Shown: positions 31,775 through 41,374, counted from the first letter of the stretch. The stretch: DNA of 64,000 nucleotides from Jannaschia sp. GRR-S6-38 (GCF_029853695.1 NZ_CP122537.1:248001-312000), one strand, 5' to 3'. Program-made: numbers and translations. The notes: generated from the letters alone by a model not told the origin.

Positions 31775-33060
31775 ATGACCACCCCCTCCGCCTCGGAATC
31801 GCGGGCCTCGGCACCGTGGGCACAGGCGTCATCAAGATCGTGCAGGCCCATGCCGCGGCGCTGGAGGCGCGCACGGGACGGGCCATCGCGATCGGCGCCG
31901 TCTCCGCCCGCTCGCGCGGGAAGGACCGGGGCGTGGACCTGTCGGGCTACGGCTGGGAGGACGACCCCGTCGCGCTGGCGCGCCGCGACGACGTCGACCT
32001 GTTCGTCGAGCTGATGGGCGGCTCGGACGGCCCGGCCAAGGCCGCGACCGAGGCCGCGCTCGAGGCGGGCAAACCGGTGGTGACCGCGAACAAGGCGATG
32101 CTGGCGCTGCACGGCCAGGCGCTGGCCGAACGCGCCGAGGCGGCGGGCGTTGCGCTGCGCTTCGAGGCCGCGGTGGCGGGCGGTATTCCTTGCGTGAAGG
32201 CGCTGAGCGAGGGGCTGGCGGGCAACGCCATCAGCCGCGTCTCGGGGGTGATGAACGGCACCTGCAACTACATCCTGACGCGGATGGAAAGCGCCGGCCT
32301 GCCCTATGCCGAGGTCTTCGAGGAGGCCCGCGCCCTGGGCTACCTGGAGGCCGATCCGACGCTTGACGTGGGCGGCATCGACGCCGGACACAAGCTCGCC
32401 ATCCTCGCCGCGATCGCCTTCGGGGTTCAGGTCGATTTCGACGGCGTCCAGCTTCAGGGGATCGAGCGCGTCTCGATCGACGACATCCGCCGCGCGGGCG
32501 ACATGGGCTACCGCATCAAGCTGCTGGGCGAGGCGCGCCGGACCGCGGCGGGGATCGAGCAGTCGATGCGCCCGACCCTGGTGCCCGCCGACAGCCCGCT
32601 GGGCCAGCTCGAAGGCGGCACCAACATGGTGGTCATCGAGGGCGACGCGGTGGGCCAGATCGTGCTGCGCGGCGCGGGCGCGGGCGAAGGCCCGACCGCC
32701 AGTGCGGTAATGGGCGATGTCTGCGACATCGCGCGGGGCCTGACGCTGCCGGTCTTCGGCCAGCCCGCCGCGACGCTCGCCGCGCCCCGCCGGGCCGAGG
32801 CCGCGACGCCTTGCGCGCATTACCTGCGCATGACGCTGCATGACGAGCCGGGCGCGCTGGCGCGCGTGGCGACGGTGCTGGGCCAGGCCGGGATCTCGAT
32901 CGACCGGATGCGCCAATACGACCATCCGGGCGAGGACGCGCCGGTCCTGATCGTCACGCACCCCTGCGCGCCCGACGACCTGGCGCGCGCCTTGCAGGGC
33001 GTGACCGCCACCGAAGTGGTCCGCGGCGAGCCCGTGGCCCTGCAGATCCAGACCGCCTGA
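31775..33060 (+). CDS. hom: Homoserine dehydrogenase (start frame interrupted by one base)
   Basis: The body from about 31790 codes a complete homoserine dehydrogenase: G-I-A-G-L-G-T-V-G-T-G nucleotide loop, N-K-A-M-L-A near residue 105, V-S-G-V-M-N-G-T-C-N-Y-I-L and a C-terminal ACT domain (L-R-M-T-L-H-D-E-P-G-A-L-A-R-V). It makes homoserine for threonine and methionine. The natural ATG at 31775 is out of frame by one base. A sixth C in the run 31782-31786 would give M-T-T-P-L-R-L-G-I-A-G, exactly the expected start. Upstream CGGAG supports 31775 as the real start. Confidence 0.9.
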
Positions 33061-33070
33061 GGACCCCGCC

Positions 33071-34102
33071 ATGCGCTACACCCCGGCCGCCGACCGCTAC
33101 GAGACGATGCCTTATCGCCGCTGCGGGCGGTCGGGGCTGAAGCTGCCCGCGATCAGCCTGGGACTGTGGCACAATTTCGGCGACGACAACCCGCACGAGA
33201 CCAAGCGCGCGATCTGTCGGACGGCCTTCGACCACGGCATCACGCATTTCGACCTTGCCAACAATTACGGCCCCGAGCCGGGCGCGGCCGAGCTGGCCTT
33301 CGGGCAGATGCTGCGCGAGGATTTCGCGGGCTATCGCGACGAGCTGATCATCTCGTCGAAGGCGGGCTACCTGATGTGGCCGGGCCCCTATGGCGAATGG
33401 GGCAGCCGCAAGTACCTGATCGCCTCCTGCGACCAGTCGCTCAAGCGGATGGGCCTCGACTATGTCGACATCTTCTATTCGCATCGCTTCGATCCCGACA
33501 CGCCGCTGGAGGAGACGATGGGTGCGCTCGACCACATCGTCCGCTCGGGCCGCGCGCTTTATGCCGGGATCTCCAGCTACAACTCGGAGCGCACGCGCGA
33601 AGCGGCGGCGATCCTGCGCGAGCTGGGCACGCCCTGCGTCATCCACCAGCCCAGCTACAACATGCTGAACCGCTGGGTCGAACGCGACGGGCTTCTAGAC
33701 ACGCTCGAGGCGGAAGGCATCGGCTCGATCGTCTTCACGCCGCTGGCGCAGGGGCTTCTGACGAAGAAATACCTCGGCGGCGTCCCCGAGGGCAGCCGCG
33801 CGACGCAGGGCAAGTCGCTCGATCCCGACAGCGTCACCCCCGAGATGGTCGCGGCGCTGAACGGGCTGAACGACCTCGCCCGGGCGCGCGGGCAGAGCCT
33901 GGCGCAGATGGCGCTGGCCTGGGTGCTGCGCGGCGGGCGCGTCACCAGCGCGCTGATCGGCGCCTCGCGCCCCGAGCAGGTGGCCGATTGCGCGGGCGCC
34001 ACCGGCAATCTCGATTTCTCCGAAGACGAACTGGCCCGCATCGACGAATTGAGCGGCGAGCGGGGCCTTAATCTTTGGGCGCAGTCCTCCGAAGGGGTCT
34101 GA
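33071..34102 (+). CDS. Aldo/keto reductase, L-glyceraldehyde-3-phosphate reductase type
   Basis: A 343-residue aldo/keto reductase. It begins M-P-Y-R-R-C-G-R-S-G-L-K-L-P-A-I-S-L-G-L-W, carries the catalytic tetrad in D-L-A-N-N-Y-G-P (Tyr), S-S-K-A-G-Y (Lys) and Y-S-H-R (His), and ends with the I-G-A-S-R-P-E-Q cofactor segment. YghZ/MgrA-type members reduce L-glyceraldehyde 3-phosphate and methylglyoxal. It follows hom by 10 bp and precedes glpX by 73 bp, so it may be co-transcribed with central carbon genes. Confidence 0.88.
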   Translation: MRYTPAADRYETMPYRRCGRSGLKLPAISLGLWHNFGDDNPHETKRAICRTAFDHGITHFDLANNYGPEPGAAELAFGQMLREDFAGYRDELIISSKAGYLMWPGPYGEWGSRKYLIASCDQSLKRMGLDYVDIFYSHRFDPDTPLEETMGALDHIVRSGRALYAGISSYNSERTREAAAILRELGTPCVIHQPSYNMLNRWVERDGLLDTLEAEGIGSIVFTPLAQGLLTKKYLGGVPEGSRATQGKSLDPDSVTPEMVAALNGLNDLARARGQSLAQMALAWVLRGGRVTSALIGASRPEQVADCAGATGNLDFSEDELARIDELSGERGLNLWAQSSEGV

Positions 34103-34175
34103 CCGGACGCGCAGGCTTGCCCCCTGCCCGCCCCCGACCTATCCCCGGGACACCGCCACCAACAGGACCCTTCCC

Positions 34176-35147
34176 ATGCCCAAGACCGATTTCAACGACC
34201 GGATGCTGTCCCTGGGCCTGGCCCGCGTGTCCGAGGCGGCGGCGCTGGCCTCGGCCCGCCTGATCGGCCGCGGCGACGAGAAGGCCGCCGACCAGGCCGC
34301 GGTGAATGCCATGCGCGACCAGCTCAACATGCTGGACATCAACGGCACGGTCGTGATCGGCGAAGGCGAGCGCGACGAGGCCCCGATGCTCTTCATCGGC
34401 GAGCAGGTCGGCACCGGCAATGGCCCCGAGGTGGATATCGCGCTCGATCCGCTGGAGGGCACGACGCTGACGGCCAAGGACATGCCCAACGCGCTGACCG
34501 TGATCGCGATGGGCCCGCGCGGCTCGATGCTGCATGCGCCCGACGTCTATATGGACAAGCTCGCCATCGGGCCCGGCTACCGCCCCGGGGTGGTGACGAT
34601 GGACATGTCCCCGTCCGAGCGGGTGAACGCGCTGGCCGCCGCCAAGGGCTGCTCGACTGAGGACATCACCGTCTGCGTGCTGGAGCGTCCGCGCCACCAG
34701 GAGCTGATCGCCGAGATCCGCGAGACCCATGCCGCGATCCGCCTGATCACCGATGGCGACGTGGCCGGCATCATCCACACCGCCGAGGCCGCGCAGACCG
34801 GGATCGACATGTATATGGGATCGGGCGGCGCGCCCGAGGGCGTCCTGGCCGCCGCGGCGCTGAAATGCATGGGCGGGCAGATGTTCGGCCGGCTGACCTT
34901 CCGCAACGACGACGAGCGCGGCCGCGCCAAGAAGGCCGGGATCACCAATCTCGACCGGGTCTACACCCGCGACGACATGGTGACCCAGGACGTGATCTTC
35001 GCGGCCACGGGCGTCACCGACGGCTCGATCCTCGCGGGCATCAAGCGCGAGGTCGGCTACCTGACCGCCGAGACGATCCTGATGCGGTCCAAGACCGGGT
35101 CGGTGCGGCGCATGATCTACCGCAACCCGACCTCGTCCAAGCCCTGA
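34176..35147 (+). CDS. glpX: Class II fructose-1,6-bisphosphatase
   Basis: A 323-residue GlpX. Landmarks are V-I-G-E-G-E-R-D-E-A-P-M-L, D-I-A-L-D-P-L-E-G-T-T (lithium-sensitive phosphatase metal site D-P-L-E-G-T), and M-G-S-G-G-A-P-E-G-V-L. It produces fructose 6-phosphate for gluconeogenesis and the Calvin-type pathway. The hom - (AKR) - glpX - recJ order is conserved in Rhodobacterales. recJ starts 2 bp after its stop. Confidence 0.93.
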   Translation: MPKTDFNDRMLSLGLARVSEAAALASARLIGRGDEKAADQAAVNAMRDQLNMLDINGTVVIGEGERDEAPMLFIGEQVGTGNGPEVDIALDPLEGTTLTAKDMPNALTVIAMGPRGSMLHAPDVYMDKLAIGPGYRPGVVTMDMSPSERVNALAAAKGCSTEDITVCVLERPRHQELIAEIRETHAAIRLITDGDVAGIIHTAEAAQTGIDMYMGSGGAPEGVLAAAALKCMGGQMFGRLTFRNDDERGRAKKAGITNLDRVYTRDDMVTQDVIFAATGVTDGSILAGIKREVGYLTAETILMRSKTGSVRRMIYRNPTSSKP

Positions 35148-35149
35148 CG

Positions 35150-36901
35150 ATGCAGGCGCCGTGGCTGGGCGTCGCCGCGTCCGCCACCGGGCGCCGCTGG
35201 ACCGGGCTTTCGCCCGAACAGGACCGGCTGGCCGAGGCCATCGCGCAGGCCGGCCATCCCCACGCCCTGGCCCGGCACCTGGCGCGGCGCGGCGTCCTGC
35301 CCGAGGGTGTGGCGGGGTTCCTGGCGCCGCGGCTGCGCGACCTGCTCCCCGATCCGCGCGGTTTGAAGGACGCCGAGACGGCCGCCGCGCGGCTGGTCGC
35401 GGCCGTAGCGCGGTCGCAGCGGATCGCGATCTTCGCCGATTACGACGTCGATGGCGGCGCCTCTGCCGCGCTTCTGGTCTGGTGGCTGCGCGCGCAGGGC
35501 CGGGTGGCGACGCTCTACGTGCCCGACCGGATCGAGGAGGGTTACGGCCCCAACGCTCCGGCGATCGCGACGCTGGCGGCAGCCCATGACCTGATCGTCT
35601 GCGTCGATTGCGGCACGCTTAGCCACGACGCGCTGGCGGCGGCGGACGGCACCGACGTGATCGTGCTCGACCACCATCTGGGTGGCGAGACGCTACCCCC
35701 CGCGCTGGCCGTCGTAAACCCGAACCGGCAGGACGAGGACGCCTCGCTCGGGCATCTCTGCGCCGCCGCGGTCGTGTTCCTCGTCCTTGTCGAGGCGAAC
35801 CGGCAGATGAAGGCGGCTGGCGGGGCCGGTCCCGACCTGATGGCGATGCTGGACCTCGTGGCGCTGGCCACCGTGGCCGATGTCGCCCCGCTGACGGGGG
35901 TAAACCGGGCGCTGGTCAGCCAGGGCCTGAAGGTGCTGGCCCGCCGCCAGCGGCCGGGCCTCGTGGCGCTGGCCGATGCCGCGCGGACGGACGGCCCGCC
36001 GTCGAGCTATCACCTGGGCTACCTGCTCGGGCCGCGGATCAACGCCGGCGGCCGGATCGGCGCCGCGGATCTTGGCGCGCGGCTGCTCGCCACTGCAGAC
36101 CGGGCGGAGGCGGAGGCGCTGGCGCAGCGCCTCGACGCGCTCAACGAGGAGCGGCGCGCGATCGAGATCCGCGTGACCGAGGACGCCAAGGCGCAGGCCG
36201 CGGATCGCGCGGGCCCGGTCGCCTGGGCCGCCGGGCCGGGCTGGCATCCAGGCGTGGTCGGCATCGTCGCCGCGCGCCTGAAGGAGGCGATGCACCGCCC
36301 CGCCGTCGTGATCGGGATGCGCGAGGACGGGCTGGGCCAGGGCTCGGCCCGCTCGGTCGCGGGCGTCGATCTCGGCGCGGCGATCCAGCGGCTGGCGACG
36401 GAAGGCTGGCTCGTCAAGGGCGGCGGCCACCGGATGGCCGCCGGGCTGACGGTCGAGGCCGGCAAGATCGAGGGCGCGATGGCGCGGCTGGGCGAGCTGA
36501 TCGCGCGGCAAGGCGCCACGCTGGGCCAGCCGGGCGAGCTTCGCATCGATGGCACGCTGATGCCCGGCGCCGCGACCGTCGAGCTGGTCAACCGGCTGGA
36601 GGCGGCGGGCCCCTTCGGCCAAGGCGCCGCCGCGCCGCGCTTCGCCTTCCCGTCGCTGCGCGTGGTCCATGCGAAGCCGGTGGGCGACGGGCATCTCAGG
36701 CTGACGCTCAGCGATGGTGGCCCGATCCGGCTGGACGCCATCGCTTTCCGCGCCGGCGCATCGGGCATCTCGCAGGCCGTGGACCGCGCGGCGGGGGCGC
36801 CGCTGCATGTCGCGGGACGGATCGAGATCAATCGCTGGCAGGGTCGCGAGAGCGTTCAGCTCAAGCTCGAAGACGTCGCCGATCCGGCCGCCGAGGACTG
36901 A
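35150..36901 (+). CDS. recJ: Single-stranded-DNA exonuclease RecJ
   Basis: Start ATG at 35150, two bases after the glpX stop. The 583-residue protein has the DHH-superfamily motifs I-F-A-D-Y-D-V-D-G-G-A-S-A-A, C-V-D-C-G, V-L-D-H-H and A-T-V-A-D-V. The DHHA1 part has V-K-G-G-G-H-R-M-A-A-G-L, and a C-terminal OB-fold region follows. It degrades single-stranded DNA 5' to 3' in recombination and mismatch repair. Size and motif order match full-length RecJ. Confidence 0.92.
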   Translation: MQAPWLGVAASATGRRWTGLSPEQDRLAEAIAQAGHPHALARHLARRGVLPEGVAGFLAPRLRDLLPDPRGLKDAETAAARLVAAVARSQRIAIFADYDVDGGASAALLVWWLRAQGRVATLYVPDRIEEGYGPNAPAIATLAAAHDLIVCVDCGTLSHDALAAADGTDVIVLDHHLGGETLPPALAVVNPNRQDEDASLGHLCAAAVVFLVLVEANRQMKAAGGAGPDLMAMLDLVALATVADVAPLTGVNRALVSQGLKVLARRQRPGLVALADAARTDGPPSSYHLGYLLGPRINAGGRIGAADLGARLLATADRAEAEALAQRLDALNEERRAIEIRVTEDAKAQAADRAGPVAWAAGPGWHPGVVGIVAARLKEAMHRPAVVIGMREDGLGQGSARSVAGVDLGAAIQRLATEGWLVKGGGHRMAAGLTVEAGKIEGAMARLGELIARQGATLGQPGELRIDGTLMPGAATVELVNRLEAAGPFGQGAAAPRFAFPSLRVVHAKPVGDGHLRLTLSDGGPIRLDAIAFRAGASGISQAVDRAAGAPLHVAGRIEINRWQGRESVQLKLEDVADPAAED

Positions 36902-36978
36902 CCGGACGGCCCGAATTTTCGCCGAAAAATGGCTTGCAGCCCCCCGGACCCTCTTCTAAACACCGCTCACGCCAGCGC

Positions 36979-37053
36979 GGCCCGTTCGTCTATCGGTTAG
37001 GACGCCAGGTTTTCAACCTGGAAAGAGGGGTTCGATTCCCCTACGGGCTGCCA
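36979..37053 (+). tRNA. tRNA-Glu (UUC)
   Basis: Full cloverleaf on the + strand. The acceptor is GGCCCGT paired with ACGGGCT (first pair G-U), the anticodon loop reads TTTTCAA with anticodon UUC (Glu), the T-arm contains GGTTCGATTCC, and CCA is encoded at 37051-37053. Length 75 nt, just downstream of recJ. Confidence 0.93.
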
Positions 37054-37346
37054 ATTCTCCAACATCGACATCGAGATCTTCGCGCCGCTAATTGATGCGC
37101 GGCTGTGCTGTCGTACAATCACTCCACCTCCCCAAGCGACGCCTCCCCGGGTCTCCGACGCGCATCATCGCGCCGCGTCGGGAGCGTCTGGCGGCCGCGC
37201 GCCGGGGCGCTTTCGCGATCCAGCTTCACTCTGCGCCGTGGTGGTCACTCTAGCCTCGGTCTTGATCGTCATCGGGCGCCTCGCGCGAAACTGCGTGCGG
37301 GCGGCAAGACGTGCGTCGGTCGCAGCCGGAATGCGCCTGCCTAGCG

Positions 37347-38336
37347 TCAGGCCGCGTCCGGGCGCGCGACGGAATGGCGGGACCGGCCCGCGTGTTTCGA
37401 GGCGTAGAGCGCGGCATCCGCATCGGCCATCAGCCGCGCGGGTTCGGGCGGATCGTAGAAGCTGGACACCGTGATGCCGATGCTGCCCGAGATGCGGCAG
37501 GGATGCCCCTGCCAGTCGATCGGCTGCTCGATCCGCGCGATGATGCGCTCCGCGATCCGTTCCAGCGTGGCGACGTCGATGCAATCCTCGAGGATCAGCA
37601 CGAACTCGTCCCCGCCGACGCGCCCGACCATGTCCCCGCGGCGCACCTCCTCGGTCAGGATCGTGGCCACACGTTCCAGCACCTTGTCGCCCGCGGCGTG
37701 TCCATGGGTGTCGTTCACCGCCTTGAAATGATCGAGATCGAGATGGATCAGCCCGAATTTCGGCGCCCGCATCCGCGAGAGCCGCGCCAGATGGCCATCG
37801 ACGGCCCGGCGATTGCCGAGGCCCGTCAGCTTGTCGGTCACGGCGAGCGTCTCGGCCGTCTCGCGCGCCACTTCGAGCCGGTCGCCGAGGCGCTGGAACT
37901 CGGTCAGGACGGCGGCCTGCGCCTCGATCAGGAACAGCATCTCGACGGTCGGATCGACCGCGGCGAAGTCCTGCGCCGAAAGATCGTGGCGCGCGACGAC
38001 GGCGCGGATATCGGTGCCGAGCCCCAGGCGCAGAAGGCCGCCCCCGTCGCCCAACGGCAGGGCCATGCCGCGAAAGCGCGAGGGCGGGCCTTCCCCGGCC
38101 TCGCCCGCCAGTTCGATCGCGAGGCGCCGGTTCGCGCGGGCGAGCAGCGCCGCCGGCGACGCGCGTCCCGCCGGGCGGCGCAGGCGAAGCACCTGCGCCA
38201 GGGGCCGTCCGGCCGCGTTCGGGGCGATCCGCTCGAAGGCCGGACCCACATGGGTGACGCGGCCATCCGCGTCGAAGAACAGCGCGAGCGGCAGCAGCGC
38301 GTCCAGGACCGCGGTGGGCAGGCTATGGGCCGTCAT
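37347..38336 (-). CDS. Diguanylate cyclase (GGDEF) coupled to an H-NOX-like sensor
   Basis: Start ATG at 38336, overlapping the sensor gene stop by 4 bp. The 329-residue protein has a PAS-like N-terminal domain (F-F-D-A-D-G-R-V-T-H-V-G), a linker, and a GGDEF domain with intact G-G-D-E-F at 241-245. An inhibitory I-site R-R-G-D lies at 232-235. It should make cyclic di-GMP with product inhibition. H-NOX plus GGDEF pairs are known in bacteria to couple nitric oxide to biofilm control. The residues predict an active cyclase. Confidence 0.9.
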   Translation of the reverse strand: MTAHSLPTAVLDALLPLALFFDADGRVTHVGPAFERIAPNAAGRPLAQVLRLRRPAGRASPAALLARANRRLAIELAGEAGEGPPSRFRGMALPLGDGGGLLRLGLGTDIRAVVARHDLSAQDFAAVDPTVEMLFLIEAQAAVLTEFQRLGDRLEVARETAETLAVTDKLTGLGNRRAVDGHLARLSRMRAPKFGLIHLDLDHFKAVNDTHGHAAGDKVLERVATILTEEVRRGDMVGRVGGDEFVLILEDCIDVATLERIAERIIARIEQPIDWQGHPCRISGSIGITVSSFYDPPEPARLMADADAALYASKHAGRSRHSVARPDAA

Positions 38337-38932
38337 GCCGCGCCCGCCCCCAGATCGAAACGCCGGGCGGGATGATGACCCTCCGCCACGAGGTGGATCG
38401 TGATCGCCTCGCGCCAGACCGCGCCGTCGCGCTGGAAGCCGGCGGATTCGATCACCGCAAGACAGCCGTAATCGTCCGACATCGCCCGCAGGACCCCCGT
38501 CAGCATCGCCGAGGCCCCCGGCATCGTCCATTCGCTGTCCACGTGAAAGGCATCCGGGCCCAGTTCCCGGACCCGGAAGCTCGGCAATTCGAGATCCGGC
38601 ACGGCCATGCGCGCGCGATCCTCGATCTCGTCGAGCGCGAGGATCAGGTCCTCGAAGGTCGCCCCGGTGAAGCGGATCAGGCGGCGCACCGGTTCGAGCG
38701 GCGGATGGACGCAAACCCAATGGGCGACATCCTCGATCAGGCCGAGCACCTTGCGGTCGAGCCGTGCGGCAGTGGCCGCGACCACCTGTTCGAGCAGCCC
38801 GTCCTCGTAGAGGCGCATCGTTTCGAACCGTTCGAACGGCAGACCCGCATCGCGCCGGACGCGCTCCCAGGCGGCCGTTCCGTGATTGGCGATCACGAAA
38901 CCTTCGACGGATTTGCAGATCAGGCCATGCAT
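38333..38932 (-). CDS. H-NOX-like protein without the heme-ligating histidine
   Basis: A 199-residue protein beginning M-H-G-L-I-C-K-S-V, with L-Y-E-D-G-L-L-E-Q and a central L-D-E-I-E-D-R-A-R-M-A-V-P-D-L-E-L-P-S-F. In heme H-NOX proteins and guanylate cyclase the matching segment is L-D-x-L-H-x-H, with the His as proximal heme ligand; here that place is Glu104. The Y-x-S-x-R heme-propionate motif is also degraded (V131-D-S133-E-W135). It therefore may not bind heme, or may use another ligand. Its stop overlaps the cyclase start, so they work as a pair. Confidence 0.8.
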   Translation of the reverse strand: MHGLICKSVEGFVIANHGTAAWERVRRDAGLPFERFETMRLYEDGLLEQVVAATAARLDRKVLGLIEDVAHWVCVHPPLEPVRRLIRFTGATFEDLILALDEIEDRARMAVPDLELPSFRVRELGPDAFHVDSEWTMPGASAMLTGVLRAMSDDYGCLAVIESAGFQRDGAVWREAITIHLVAEGHHPARRFDLGAGAA

Positions 38933-38997
38933 GGGACCCCGGGCGACGCTATGCGGGCCTGTCTGGCGGGGAAGGATGAAGGCCCGGTTAAGGCGGC

Positions 38998-40563
38998 TCA
39001 GAAATCGGTGGGCGCGCCGCCCTCCGCCTTTCGCTGGGCGACGAATTCGGCCAACGCCTCGCGGCGGTCCTCCGCCAGGGGCGGTGCCTCGAAGCCGTCG
39101 ATGATCCGGCGTGATAGCGCGTGGGCCCGTTCGGCCGTCCAGACCCCGCCGGCGGCATCCCAGGCCTCGTAATTACGCCAATCCGACAGGAACGGCGCGT
39201 AGAAGGCCTGCTGGTAGCGGTCCTGCGTGTGCTGGCAGCCGAAGTAATGGCCGCCGGACCCGACCTCGGCCACCGCGTCGAGCGCGAGATCCCCCGGGCC
39301 CGTGGCCCAGAGGGCCGGGTCGAAGTACCGCTGGATCTGCTGCAGCATCTCGCAATCCATCACGAATTTCTCGGGGCTGGCGATCAGCCCGCCCTCCAGC
39401 CAGCCGGCGGCGTGATAGACCATGTTGCTGCCCGACTGGATTGCGGCCCAGAGCGAGGCCGAGGTCTCCCAGGTGGCCTGCGCGTCGGGGACATTCGCCG
39501 CGCAGACCCCGGAGGAGCGCAGCGGCAGCCCGTAGAAGCGCGCCATCTGGCCAGTCATTTGCGTGGCGCGGATATATTCGGGCGTGCCGAAGGCGGGGGC
39601 GCCGGATTTCATGTCGACATTCGAGGTGAAGGTGCCGATGGCGACCGGCGCGCCGGGGGCGATGAATTGCAGAAGCGCGATGGCGGCCAGCGCCTCGGCG
39701 AGGCTGAGCGTCACGGCCCCGGCCATCGTCACCGGGGCCATCGCACCGGCGAGGGTGAAGGGCGTGACGATGACGGGTTGGCCGCGACGCGCGTGGATCA
39801 TCGCACCCTCGAGCATCGGGAAGTCGTGCTTGAGCGGGCTGACGGAGTTGATGTTGGTGTACATCCGCGGCTGCGCCTCGAACTCGGCATGGCTGAGCCC
39901 GCCGGCGATGCGGACCATCTCCATCACGTCCTCAACCCGTTCGCGGCCCAGCGAATAGGCGTGGACGACCTTGTCGGTCAGCTCGAGCTTGGCCTGCAGG
40001 CAGTCGAGATGGCGGATCGCGGCATGGACGTCGACGGGCTCGACCGGGTAGCCGCCAACGAAATGGATACAGTTGAAATACTGCGATAATTTCAGGAAAT
40101 CGACGTAGCGCGCCCAGCTTCCCGTCTGCTTGCCGGTCTTCAGGTCCCAGTAGTTCGGCGGGCTGGAGACGTTGCCAAAGGCCATCCAGCCGCCGCCGAT
40201 CCGCAGGGCGCGGTCGGGATTGCGCGGGGTGATGGTGAACTCGGCCGGGGCGCGGGCGACCATCTCGGTGACGAAATCGCGATCCATGCGGACATTCGTG
40301 CCGTCGACGCGGCAGCCTGCGCGCTTGAGATGGGCGACGGCATCGGGGTTCAGGAACTCGATCCCGATCTCCGAGAGGATGTGCAGCACGCCGTCATGGA
40401 TCGCCGCGACCCCCTCGGGGCCTAGCGGTTCGGTGGGGCGATCGGGGTTGAAGGGCTGGCGGAAGGGCATCTGCTCGATGACCGCGTGACCCGCGCGATC
40501 CTGGTGGCCGCGGCGGCCGCCGGCCCGTCTGCGTTTCGGCGTGTCCGAAATGAGGCTGTCCAT
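38998..40563 (-). CDS. Trimethylamine methyltransferase family protein (MttB-like, non-pyrrolysine)
   Basis: A 521-residue member of the MttB superfamily. It has I-L-S-E-I-G-I-E-F-L-N-P near the N-terminus, S-S-P-P-N-Y-W-D, Y-T-N-I-N-S-V-S-P-L-K and C-terminal G-S-G-G-H-Y-F-G-C-Q-H-T. The frame is continuous, with no internal amber codon, so it is the non-pyrrolysine type; such proteins demethylate quaternary amines such as glycine betaine. It lies 65 bp upstream of the H-NOX-like gene on the same strand, so co-transcription is possible. Substrate unknown. Confidence 0.85.
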   Translation of the reverse strand: MDSLISDTPKRRRAGGRRGHQDRAGHAVIEQMPFRQPFNPDRPTEPLGPEGVAAIHDGVLHILSEIGIEFLNPDAVAHLKRAGCRVDGTNVRMDRDFVTEMVARAPAEFTITPRNPDRALRIGGGWMAFGNVSSPPNYWDLKTGKQTGSWARYVDFLKLSQYFNCIHFVGGYPVEPVDVHAAIRHLDCLQAKLELTDKVVHAYSLGRERVEDVMEMVRIAGGLSHAEFEAQPRMYTNINSVSPLKHDFPMLEGAMIHARRGQPVIVTPFTLAGAMAPVTMAGAVTLSLAEALAAIALLQFIAPGAPVAIGTFTSNVDMKSGAPAFGTPEYIRATQMTGQMARFYGLPLRSSGVCAANVPDAQATWETSASLWAAIQSGSNMVYHAAGWLEGGLIASPEKFVMDCEMLQQIQRYFDPALWATGPGDLALDAVAEVGSGGHYFGCQHTQDRYQQAFYAPFLSDWRNYEAWDAAGGVWTAERAHALSRRIIDGFEAPPLAEDRREALAEFVAQRKAEGGAPTDF

Positions 40564-40650
40564 GCGCGGCCCTCCCGATCGAGGGTATGATGAACGTCGG
40601 ATCTGCGGGTGATATTGGTCGGACGCGACGGGGCGTGTCGCTTCCGGGCC

Positions 40651-41346
40651 TCAGGCGGCGGCGCGGGCGTCGAGCCAGGCGGGCAGCGCGGTGATGTCGG
40701 GCAGGACATGGTCGGCATGCGGCGCGAGCGCGGCCGCATCGAGCGTGCCCGTCGTCACCCCCAGCGCCAGCATCCCCGCCCCGCGAGCGGCACCCATGTC
40801 GGTCAGCCCGTCGCCGACCAGCGCGACATGGGCCGGATCGAGGCCCAGGCGGGCGGCGAAGTCGCGCGCACCCGCCGGATCGGGCTTGGCGCCGAAGCCG
40901 CTGTCGCAGGCGATCACGCGGTCGAGATGCGGCGCGGCGCCCAGGCCAGCGAGTTGGTAATGCGCCTCGGCCTCGACCGCGTTGGTGATGACGCCCAGCG
41001 CCAGCCCCCGGCGGCGCAGCCCCGCCAGGAACGGGTCGAGCGGCGTGACCGGCACCTGTTCCACCGACAGCGTCGCTGCGTCCCACCACGCAGCCAGCGC
41101 CTCGGGCGACCAGCCGGTCGCGGGCGCGAGCAGGTCGACTGTCTCGTGATGGGTGGCGGTGACGAAGCGGCCGTCGGGGCGGATGCGGCCAGCGGCGAGG
41201 TCGACGCCGAAGATCTCGGCCAGCAGGGCCGCATCGGTCCGCGTCGCGCGGGCGAGAGCGCGGATCGTGCCCGGGATCCAAGCCTCCCAGGTGCGCCGGA
41301 AGTCGGTCAGCGTGCCGTCCTTGTCGAAGAGAATCGCCCGGATCAT
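40651..41346 (-). CDS. HAD-family hydrolase (phosphoglycolate phosphatase-like)
   Basis: A 231-residue HAD phosphatase. Motif I is F-D-K-D-G-T-L-T (Asp8 and Asp10), motif II V-I-T-N-A, motif III K-P-D-P and motif IV L-V-G-D-G-L-T-D-M. The cap inserted after motif I is the helical C1 type, as in Gph. The substrate is not defined. It precedes the DUF1223 gene in transcription downstream direction by 28 bp. Confidence 0.82.
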   Translation of the reverse strand: MIRAILFDKDGTLTDFRRTWEAWIPGTIRALARATRTDAALLAEIFGVDLAAGRIRPDGRFVTATHHETVDLLAPATGWSPEALAAWWDAATLSVEQVPVTPLDPFLAGLRRRGLALGVITNAVEAEAHYQLAGLGAAPHLDRVIACDSGFGAKPDPAGARDFAARLGLDPAHVALVGDGLTDMGAARGAGMLALGVTTGTLDAAALAPHADHVLPDITALPAWLDARAAA

Positions 41347-41374
41347 GGGCCGCAGCCTGCCGCCGGGGCGGCGG

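Noticed and set aside
38998..40563. Pyrrolysine-containing trimethylamine methyltransferase
   Set aside because: The reading frame is continuous without an internal amber codon, so it is the non-pyrrolysine type.
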